Shown here: positions 1 through 4,217 of the stretch, one piece after another
How the letters are laid out: every line of letters starts with the position of its first letter
Numbering within the stretch: the stretch's first letter is position 1
DNA from: an uncultured Spirochaetales bacterium
Lineage (GTDB): Bacteria > Spirochaetota > Spirochaetia > Sphaerochaetales > Sphaerochaetaceae
Direction: 5' to 3'
Length of the DNA: 6,368 nt
NCBI GenBank assembly: GCA_945947045.1
Contig: CAMEXG010000120.1
Span: 1 to 6,368 of the forward strand
Notes under the pieces: model-generated
Told to the model about the DNA's origin: nothing
Databases searched by the model: none
What the model saw: the letters and a program-made list of their open reading frames with translations, nothing else
Program-made: the position numbers and the translations under genes

Positions 1-26
1 AAAGAAAAACCCATCGTAGTGATGGG
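1..26 (-). terminator. Intrinsic terminator of the SAM riboswitch expression platform
   Basis: Read on the minus strand, CCCATC, a 5-nt loop ACTAC and GATGGG form a perfect 6-bp GC-rich hairpin, followed directly by TTTTTCTTT. This is a standard rho-independent terminator. Its 5' arm (21-26) also belongs to a competing 8-bp hairpin (33-40 with 18-25), so the two structures exclude each other, as in transcription-attenuating riboswitches. The controlled gene would start left of the window and is not seen. Confidence 0.85.
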
Positions 27-29
27 GTA

Positions 30-114
30 CCACCATCACTCAAGCTTTAGCACCTTACTTTTGCAGGTTGCTGTACGGTCAAAGGGCTTGTCCCTCACGT
101 ACTCTTTATGGCAG
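30..114 (-). promoter_or_regulatory. SAM riboswitch (SAM-I clan, compact, no P4)
   Basis: This leader RNA should bind S-adenosylmethionine and switch off a downstream methionine/SAM gene. On the minus strand it carries the S-box landmarks in order: AAAGAG, GAGGGAC..GCCC, CAGCAACC and AGGTGCTAAA. P1 pairs CTGCCAT (114-108) with ATGGTGG (36-30), 7 bp including two wobbles. P2 pairs GTACG (102-98) with CGTAC (77-73). P3 pairs ACCT (68-65) with AGGT (55-52). The P2 loop CAAG (90-87) can pair with CTTG in J3/4 (44-41), which is the family pseudoknot with changed but complementary bases. The 3' arm of P1 overlaps the antiterminator arm AGTGATGG (40-33), which otherwise pairs with CCATCACT (25-18) and blocks the terminator. 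SAM binding should therefore favour termination. Only four bases separate the pseudoknot from P1, so there is no P4; a SAM-I/IV-type variant is possible. The regulated gene is outside the window. Confidence 0.88.
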
Positions 115-118
115 GGAT

Positions 119-148
119 AATATAGCAGTATTTCAAAATGTTTATCAA
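119..148 (-). promoter_or_regulatory. Sigma-70-type promoter of the riboswitch leader
   Basis: On the minus strand the -35 is TTGATA (148-143), the spacer is 18 nt, and the -10 is TATATT (124-119) preceded by an extended TGC. Each hexamer matches the consensus at 5 of 6 positions. The expected start point, about 7 nt past the -10, falls at 112-114, which is the first strand of riboswitch helix P1. The agreement between promoter and aptamer start supports both calls. Confidence 0.6.
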
Positions 149-174
149 TATCTGTCGGTTAATATCCCTTCATT

Positions 175-203
175 TTCTCAATGGCGGTATTTCAAAGTAT
201 AAG
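175..203 (+). promoter_or_regulatory. Possible promoter of the HAD phosphatase gene
   Basis: TTCTCA (175-180), a 17-nt spacer and TATAAG (198-203) give a weak -35 and a good -10, predicting a leader of about 70 nt. This is the best candidate I see in the 165-bp stretch shared with the divergent riboswitch promoter. That stretch holds no gene and no other strong signal. Confidence 0.3.
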
Positions 204-279
204 AACCCAGTCTTTGTTTTATTCTTGAAATGGACGACCCCATATTGAGTCTCTCACTCGTGGAAGATAGAATCGAAGT

Positions 280-1107
280 ATGAGGCTTAATTTCTTTTTT
301 GATGTAGATGGAACATTACTTCCTTTTGGAAAAGGACTTCCTGATAGTGCACTTGAAGCGATATTAGATGCAAAAAAAGAGGGGCATAGAGTTTTTGTAT
401 CCACCGGAAGGAGTCCAAGTGAAATGGATAAGGCGCTTTCTCCAATTCCCTTCGATGGCGGTGTATACAGTGCAGGCTGCCTTGTGATGGCGGAGGGAAA
501 GATTCTTGAAGAGAAAAGGTATAGAGAAGATCAAGTAGAGGAGGTCCTGACATACTTAAAAAGAATGGGGCATCTAGCTATGATTCAGACTTCAAGCGGC
601 ACATATATGTCCTCAAAAGCATATGAATTTTTTAAAGAGTCATTGATAAAAAGTAATGGTATTTCTATTAAGATTCCAGGGTTGGTGGTTACAGATAGTA
701 TCCCGGAAGACTTGGAAGTAAAGAAGGTGCTCGTGCTATCTCCATCAGGAAAAGTAGACGAAGTCAGAAGGGACTTGGGGGACAGATACAATATTGTCGA
801 TAACACAGTGGGGTTGAAGCAAAGCGATATGGCTGAAATATGCCTCATGGGCGTAGACAAGGGAAGTGGTATTAAAACTATCCTCTCTTATTTAGGAGAT
901 GAGAGAAAAAGCAGTGTCGGAGTAGGTGACGGGGCAAATGATATTGAGATGATAGAGTACTGTGGTCTTGGTATTGCAATGGGGAACGCCGATGAACGCC
1001 TGAAAGAAAAGGCGGATTGGATTACTGGCGATGTTAACCAGGATGGACTCAAAAAAGCTATTGAATTTGCTCGGAGGGATTATTTATCAAAATTGGCCGT
1101 AAAGTAA
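280..1107 (+). CDS. Cof-type HAD-IIB family phosphatase
   Basis: This is a cytoplasmic haloacid dehalogenase-superfamily hydrolase, expected to dephosphorylate small molecules such as sugar phosphates or nucleotide-type substrates; the substrate cannot be read from sequence. All four HAD motifs are present. Motif I is DVDGT (residues 8-12; D8 nucleophile, D10 acid/base). Motif II is STGR (41-44). Motif III is K194 within GVDKGSGI. Motif IV is GDGANDIEM (216-224), with D217 and D221 binding magnesium. The 275-residue length and the large cap between motifs II and III (about 80-185) fit the Cof/YwpJ/YkrA-like C2-cap group. Motif I lies only seven residues from the N-terminus, which supports this ATG. 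The ribosome binding site is weak (GGAAG about 13 nt upstream, GAAG closer). The gene stands alone, diverging from the riboswitch transcript. No clear terminator follows it. Confidence 0.93.
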   Translation: MRLNFFFDVDGTLLPFGKGLPDSALEAILDAKKEGHRVFVSTGRSPSEMDKALSPIPFDGGVYSAGCLVMAEGKILEEKRYREDQVEEVLTYLKRMGHLAMIQTSSGTYMSSKAYEFFKESLIKSNGISIKIPGLVVTDSIPEDLEVKKVLVLSPSGKVDEVRRDLGDRYNIVDNTVGLKQSDMAEICLMGVDKGSGIKTILSYLGDERKSSVGVGDGANDIEMIEYCGLGIAMGNADERLKEKADWITGDVNQDGLKKAIEFARRDYLSKLAVK

Positions 1108-1129
1108 AATAAAAGCATAAGGTTATAGT

Positions 1130-1158
1130 TGTTTTTGAAGTAAAAACAGATATACTTC
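1130..1158. repeat. Two overlapping inverted repeats upstream of tetR
   Basis: TGTTTTT, 5 nt, AAAAACA (1130-1148) is a perfect 7-bp inverted repeat. GAAGTA, 10 nt, TACTTC (1137-1158) is a second one sharing its centre. They lie in the 123-bp gap between the phosphatase and tetR, just before a TATAGT hexamer (1165-1170) that could be a -10. They could be an autoregulatory operator for the TetR protein or a weak AT-rich terminator of the upstream gene. No U-tract follows, so I prefer the operator, with low confidence. Confidence 0.3.
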
Positions 1159-1230
1159 TTCTTATATAGTAATTTTGAACCTAGGAATAAAAGAAAACAT
1201 TTGTTTGATTTTCTTAAAAGGGGATGAAGA

Positions 1231-1854
1231 ATGGATAATAGAGAAGATGCACCAAAAAGGTTGAAGGCAGAGTACAGAAGTAGTATCAGAAGTAAGACTA
1301 TGATCAAAGAGGCTATGCTTGAACTTATGGTCGAGAAGCCTTTCGATAAAATCACCATTACCGATATCGTCAAGAAAGCCGACATCAACAGAGGTACCTT
1401 CTATGCCCACTATGACAACACTTCAGAGGTTTTGAAAAGTATTTCTGCTTCCGTAATGGATGAGATAGCATCTGCATTCAAAGCTAGAAACAACTCTGAC
1501 GCCCTTTGGAATCCAAGAGGATACTTAAAACAAATATCCGATTTCTTTTTAACAAATCCTACTTATTTTTCTCGACTTGTGGCCACAGAAAAGATCAGCG
1601 AAGTCCTCAATGATGCAAGACATAACGCTATAAGAAAGATTTTGGATGATCTCGGCATGGATCTTCCTGAGTCATCAAAAGCACAGCTTTCTATTATTCT
1701 CGACTACAGCATTTCCGGTGTCTGCACTCTTTATACAGATATTCTTTTGGAGAAAATTCCTGTATCTCTGGAAAACAGTGCAGAGTACATCGCCAACCTT
1801 CTCGCTCCTCAGAGAAACCTTGTAGTCGAAGTTCTTCAGCAAATGCAGAAATAA
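1231..1854 (+). CDS. TetR/AcrR-family transcriptional regulator
   Basis: This is a DNA-binding repressor of the TetR type, 207 residues, which is normal for the family. The N-terminal helix-turn-helix is clear: an amphipathic helix (about 20-35, KTMIKEAMLELMVEKPFDK), then ITITDIVKKADINRGTFYAHYDN (41-63), with the family signature GTFYAHY in the recognition helix region. Residues 70-207 form the helical ligand/dimer domain, which has no recognisable ligand motif. The start is well supported by AAAAGGGG, 7 nt before ATG. No transporter or enzyme is co-transcribed, so the target is unknown; overlapping inverted repeats at 1130-1158 may be its own operator. The gene converges on the J-protein gene and overlaps its 3' end by 19 bp. 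Its terminator is probably the hairpin at 1973-2013 inside that gene. Confidence 0.9.
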   Translation: MDNREDAPKRLKAEYRSSIRSKTMIKEAMLELMVEKPFDKITITDIVKKADINRGTFYAHYDNTSEVLKSISASVMDEIASAFKARNNSDALWNPRGYLKQISDFFLTNPTYFSRLVATEKISEVLNDARHNAIRKILDDLGMDLPESSKAQLSIILDYSISGVCTLYTDILLEKIPVSLENSAEYIANLLAPQRNLVVEVLQQMQK

Positions 1855-2462
1855 CCAGGACAGCACATGTTCAGAAGCATCAGTGGCAGGCAGCAGCTGA
1901 AGAAGCCGGATCCACTGGGTCCATACGCACTTTGTCTCTGAGTATAGAAGTTTCTTGATCCATTGAGACGATCCAGGAAAGATTGGTATTCCATATTTCC
2001 TGGTTCTTTTTTTATGGCCTCGGATATATCGCTGTATGCTCCTGTCGTATCGCCACTATAACCCTTGGCTACTGCAGATAGATAATACCAGCGGCCGTTT
2101 CTCTTTTCAAAAGGTACCGTTGACAATACATGTAGAGCTTCTCTGAAGTGGCGTGCGTGGATATATGAAGCGGCTGCCCTCATTTCATTTGACTCTTCTT
2201 CTCTGCTTCCGCTGTAGCCGTAGCCTCCGTAGAAGGACTGGCCGTAGTTATAGGATGAAGATGAAGACGAAGACGACGAGTAAGACTTATGGTTGATGAT
2301 GGCATCATAGGCGGAGTTGATCTCCTGCATCTTCTTTGCTGCAGCCGGATCATTACCTGTAACATCAGGGTGATATTTTTTTGCCAGATTTTTATAAGCC
2401 TTTTTGACTTCTTCTTCACTGGCCCCTTGTTTTAGTCCCAAAATTTCATAAGGATCACTCAT
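1836..2462 (-). CDS. J-domain protein with TPR-like segment and cysteine-rich tail
   Basis: This is a DnaJ-type co-chaperone, expected to stimulate an Hsp70 (DnaK) ATPase on particular clients. The J domain is at residues 3-56 (PYEILGL, helix II VKKAYKNLAKKY, invariant HPD at 31-33, then EINSAYDAI). A poly-serine/tyrosine/glycine linker spans 60-86. A helical segment at about 92-165 (AAASYIHARHFREAL, WYYLSAVAKGYSGDTTGAYSDISEAIKKEPGN) looks like two TPR-like repeats. The C-terminus is hydrophobic and rich in cysteine (C190, C191, C200, C201, C206, C208). It lacks the DnaJ zinc-finger and client-binding domains, so it is not DnaJ itself. It is the last gene of a three-gene operon: its ATG overlaps the DUF5685 stop by 8 nt, with GAGGT 8 nt upstream, so translational coupling is likely. 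Clostridial relatives, as I remember them, also pair this protein with DUF5685. The client is unknown. Confidence 0.92.
   Translation of the reverse strand: MSDPYEILGLKQGASEEEVKKAYKNLAKKYHPDVTGNDPAAAKKMQEINSAYDAIINHKSYSSSSSSSSSYNYGQSFYGGYGYSGSREEESNEMRAAASYIHARHFREALHVLSTVPFEKRNGRWYYLSAVAKGYSGDTTGAYSDISEAIKKEPGNMEYQSFLDRLNGSRNFYTQRQSAYGPSGSGFFSCCLPLMLLNMCCPGYFCIC
1973..2013 (+). terminator. Intrinsic terminator of tetR, located inside the J-protein gene
   Basis: CCAGGAAA (1973-1980) and TTTCCTGG (1996-2003) form a perfect 8-bp stem with a 15-nt loop that holds a nested TGG/CCA pair. TTCTTTTTTT follows at 2004-2013. It is oriented to stop plus-strand transcription about 120-160 nt past the tetR stop codon, and it lies wholly in the coding sequence of the opposite gene (codons around KKEPGNMEYQSFLD). 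No terminator was seen between the two stop codons, which overlap. Confidence 0.8.
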
Positions 2463-3252
2463 TGCCTTTTACCTCAACCTTGAACCTGCTCCACATGCCA
2501 TGGTACAGGATATTTTCGAACAATGGCACATAATCATCAAGAGGCATGTGTTCCATGGCTGATGTTGCACAAGATGCGGCGTCAATGAGCATTGTCCTTA
2601 TTTCTTCTTCCGTAATATCAGGGGGAAGTGGATTATATCTATTGTTTTTCAAATCTTTCTTTCTGTCGTCCCAGGCATCCAGAAGGTAGATAAACCTTCC
2701 CATCCCGCATCCCATCATTCTTAAATCCGGAGCAAAATGGCTGTTTTCATCTTTGACGAAAATCTCTCCAAGGGCTTCTCCGAATAACAGAGAGTTTTGA
2801 TATGGATCTTTCAAGCCTTTCTTTTCATTTTCCCAAATGAGGGCGAGATTGTTTTTTAAGGCGTCGCTTTGTCTTCTATATGTCTTCTCTATTTCAGGGA
2901 TGAAAGGAAGGAAGCGGTTTTTTTTCTCTTTCTTTTCGTCGTTGTTGTAGTCGACAAGGGCATAATGAGAGAGAAGAATCTGCATAGAAGCTGTGTAATC
3001 CATGACCGATGTTGTAAAGAACTTATGCTCTACAATGGGATGGACTATGCATCTCTCTTTTCCCTCCGTCTTTTGTGAATCTTCAATATCTGACAGAAGA
3101 AGAGAGAGGAATGTCATGTCATAGGAGAGAGAAAGCATACCTGCCTTCCCATACTTGTCTTTCAGAGTATGGCATAGACCGCAATAAGCTTCTCTATATG
3201 TCTTTCTGTCCTCTTTCGGGGCAGAAGAAGAAAGAACAATATATCCGAACAT
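2455..3252 (-). CDS. DUF5685-family protein with paired Asp-rich motifs
   Basis: I recognise this as a DUF5685-type protein of unknown function; 265 residues, no signal peptide or membrane segment. The N-terminus MFGY and YCGLC (23-27) are typical, followed by SYDMTFLSLLL (43-53). Further on come H71, an Asp pair DYNND (101-105) after a helical stretch, and the most conserved-looking block GMGRFIYLLDAWDDRKKDLKNNRYNPL (183-209), with D192, D195, D196 and D200. The spacing of these two acidic motifs on predicted helices recalls class I isoprenoid synthases of the squalene/phytoene type (DxxxD motifs). That is my inference, not established. The start is supported by AAGGAAG, 7 nt before ATG. The gene begins 1 nt after the zinc-ribbon stop codon and overlaps the J-protein start by 8 nt, so the three products are probably made together. 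Confidence 0.85.
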   Translation of the reverse strand: MFGYIVLSSSAPKEDRKTYREAYCGLCHTLKDKYGKAGMLSLSYDMTFLSLLLSDIEDSQKTEGKERCIVHPIVEHKFFTTSVMDYTASMQILLSHYALVDYNNDEKKEKKNRFLPFIPEIEKTYRRQSDALKNNLALIWENEKKGLKDPYQNSLLFGEALGEIFVKDENSHFAPDLRMMGCGMGRFIYLLDAWDDRKKDLKNNRYNPLPPDITEEEIRTMLIDAASCATSAMEHMPLDDYVPLFENILYHGMWSRFKVEVKGNE

Positions 3253-3253
3253 A

Positions 3254-3709
3254 TCAAGTCTTCCTTATAAACTGCTCTCCGCAGTTAGGACATTTGATTC
3301 TGATCTTACCCTTGCCTCTAGGCACCCTCAACTCTTTTCCACACTGGGGGCATTTAAAGAAGGCATGGGTCTTCTCTTCTTCCTTTCTTCTGGCTTTTCT
3401 CTCTTCCTCAGCCTTTCTCTTGGCTTCTTTCTCTCTCTTTTTCTGTTCTTTTTCAGCATCGCTTTCGCTTCTGAAGAAGTTTATGAATGAGATGTTTTCC
3501 GATCTTCTTTTTCCTACGTTTTTCGATAGAGATCTGAAGATGCCGAAAAAAGTAGATACTCCTCCCAAGAGTATGAATATTCCTTGAATTATTTGTTCGT
3601 CAAATATCGGAGCGGCAAGAAAGAGCACTACGCCAAGTATTACCAGTGTCACTGATAATTCGTCCGCTCCGTTTCTTCCGCTGAAGAATGGTCTTCTGTA
3701 ATTGTTCAT
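3254..3709 (-). CDS. Membrane-anchored zinc-ribbon protein
   Basis: This is a small protein of unknown function, 151 residues. Two hydrophobic segments (about 18-35 and 40-58) should form a membrane hairpin. The motif RSLSKNVGKRRSEN (59-72) follows, then a very Lys/Glu/Arg-rich, probably helical or coiled stretch (82-113), then a C-terminal zinc ribbon with CPQC (120-123) and CPNC (140-143) around RVPRGKGKIRIK. The N-terminal SGRNGADELS and the C-terminal ribbon resemble a clostridial family I remember from the same gene neighbourhood. The charged region and ribbon most likely face the cytoplasm. It is the first gene of the operon with DUF5685 and the J-protein. No good Shine-Dalgarno sequence precedes the ATG: AGGGG is 14 nt away, and the space between is T-rich. 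The start is favoured because the family's N-terminal motif begins about ten residues in. Confidence 0.85.
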   Translation of the reverse strand: MNNYRRPFFSGRNGADELSVTLVILGVVLFLAAPIFDEQIIQGIFILLGGVSTFFGIFRSLSKNVGKRRSENISFINFFRSESDAEKEQKKREKEAKRKAEEERKARRKEEEKTHAFFKCPQCGKELRVPRGKGKIRIKCPNCGEQFIRKT

Positions 3710-3780
3710 GAAAAAAAGATAAACCCCTATAAAAATGTTGCCAATGGTAAATAAGTGTTGTTTTTATGTATCTTTTCATT

Positions 3781-3798
3781 CTTTGGTATTGACCAAAG
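3781..3798. promoter_or_regulatory. 18-bp palindrome over the -35 of the Fur/Zur gene promoter
   Basis: CTTTGGT, 4 nt, ACCAAAG is a perfect inverted repeat with 7-bp arms. It covers the TTGACC -35 hexamer (3789-3794) of the regulator operon and ends 8 nt before the Fur/Zur box. It differs in sequence from that box, so it would bind another regulator or be a second site type. There is no U-tract, so it is not a terminator. Confidence 0.45.
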
Positions 3799-3818
3799 GT
3801 AAAATTGAGAATTATTCT
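3789..3818 (+). promoter_or_regulatory. Promoter of the Fur/Zur-ZIP-TSUP operon
   Basis: TTGACC (3789-3794; 5 of 6 consensus), an 18-nt spacer and TATTCT (3813-3818; 4 of 6). The -10 is inside the Fur/Zur box and the -35 inside the 18-bp palindrome, so binding at either should block RNA polymerase. The expected start point at about 3825-3827 coincides with the GTG start codon. Confidence 0.5.
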
Positions 3819-3820
3819 CA
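3806..3820. promoter_or_regulatory. Fur/Zur-type operator, 7-1-7 palindrome
   Basis: TGAGAAT-T-ATTCTCA is a perfect 15-bp 7-1-7 inverted repeat. It closely follows the pattern of Fur, Zur and PerR boxes (for example TGATAAT-N-ATTATCA). It lies 6 bp before the start codon of a Fur-family gene that is followed by a metal transporter. Metal-dependent autorepression, most likely by zinc, is the natural reading. It also lies in the region shared with the divergent zinc-ribbon operon. Confidence 0.78.
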
Positions 3821-3826
3821 TTTTCT

Positions 3827-4216
3827 GTGAAATATGATACTCATTCAAGAAAGGAAGTCCTGTCTTTTCTTGAGAATAATTCCCAGCTCTCTTTCTCGAT
3901 GGAAGATATTTGCGCCTCCCTTCCAGAGGCAAAGAAGAGTACTGTCTATAGGATTGTCGATTCCTTGGAAAAGGAAGGAAAAGTAAGGTGCACAGGTAGC
4001 ATTGGAAGAAGGACCCAATATCAATATTCAGGGTCACTCTGTCCTATGCATATGCATATTAAGTGTCGTGTGTGTGGAAAGACGGAACACTTGGATTATG
4101 CGACCACAGAAGCCATAAGAAAGGCAGTGGATGACCTCTTGGGCTTCGAGACTCTCGCCACTACAGTCTTGGATGGCTTATGTGGTGAATGCAGAAAGAA
4201 TAAGGAGAATAATTGA
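3827..4216 (+). CDS. Fur-family metal-responsive repressor, probably Zur
   Basis: This is a metalloregulator that, when metal-loaded, binds 7-1-7 boxes and represses uptake genes. It has 129 residues, at the short end for the family. The winged helix covers about 5-68, with SMEDICASLPEAKKSTVYRIVDSLEKEGKV (24-53) including the family signature STVYR. The dimer and metal domain has MHMHIKCRVCGKTEHLD (74-90) and C119/C122. The two CxxC pairs (C80/C83, C119/C122) form the usual structural zinc site; H75, H77, H88 and C72 are candidate sensory ligands. A ZIP transporter directly downstream points to zinc, so Zur fits better than Fur or PerR, though manganese or iron sensing is not excluded. The start is GTG at 3827: the frame is closed upstream at 3806 and no in-frame ATG is near. 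No Shine-Dalgarno sequence exists, and the predicted transcription start sits at the GTG, so the mRNA may be leaderless. Confidence 0.9.
   Translation: MKYDTHSRKEVLSFLENNSQLSFSMEDICASLPEAKKSTVYRIVDSLEKEGKVRCTGSIGRRTQYQYSGSLCPMHMHIKCRVCGKTEHLDYATTEAIRKAVDDLLGFETLATTVLDGLCGECRKNKENN
3871..3885. promoter_or_regulatory. Second Fur/Zur-like box inside the regulator gene
   Basis: TGAGAAT-A-ATTCCCA repeats the promoter operator with one broken pair out of seven. It starts 65 bp downstream of the first box, within codons 15-20 of the regulator gene. Two boxes at this distance could strengthen repression by blocking elongation or by looping. It may also be chance, since the first half is a short AT-rich word. 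Confidence 0.3.
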
Positions 4217-4217
4217 T

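Noticed and set aside
38..139. Minus-strand open stretch ending ...CKSKVLKLE at 38, resembling the tail of a broken gene
   Set aside because: It has no ATG start and a stop just upstream, and its bases are fully explained by the SAM riboswitch aptamer and its promoter.
1755..1774. Minus-strand terminator for the J-protein operon inside tetR (TTCC/GGAA then TTTT)
   Set aside because: The stem is 4 bp with a 9-nt loop; not distinguishable from background.
2254..2281. Trinucleotide run (GAT/GAA/GAC) as a phase-variable repeat
   Set aside because: It encodes the poly-serine linker of the J-protein, the units are mixed codons rather than identical, and changes in threes would not shift the frame.
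2869..3078. Plus-strand ORF opposite the DUF5685 gene
   Set aside because: No ribosome binding site and low-complexity protein; it is the shadow of a well-supported minus-strand gene, as are the other antisense ORFs in the window.
4131..4217. N-terminal extension of the ZIP protein from the ATG at 4131
   Set aside because: It would overlap the regulator gene by 86 nt, adds a non-hydrophobic leader unlike ZIPs, and lacks a ribosome binding site; the ATG at 4218 has AAGGAG 10 nt upstream.
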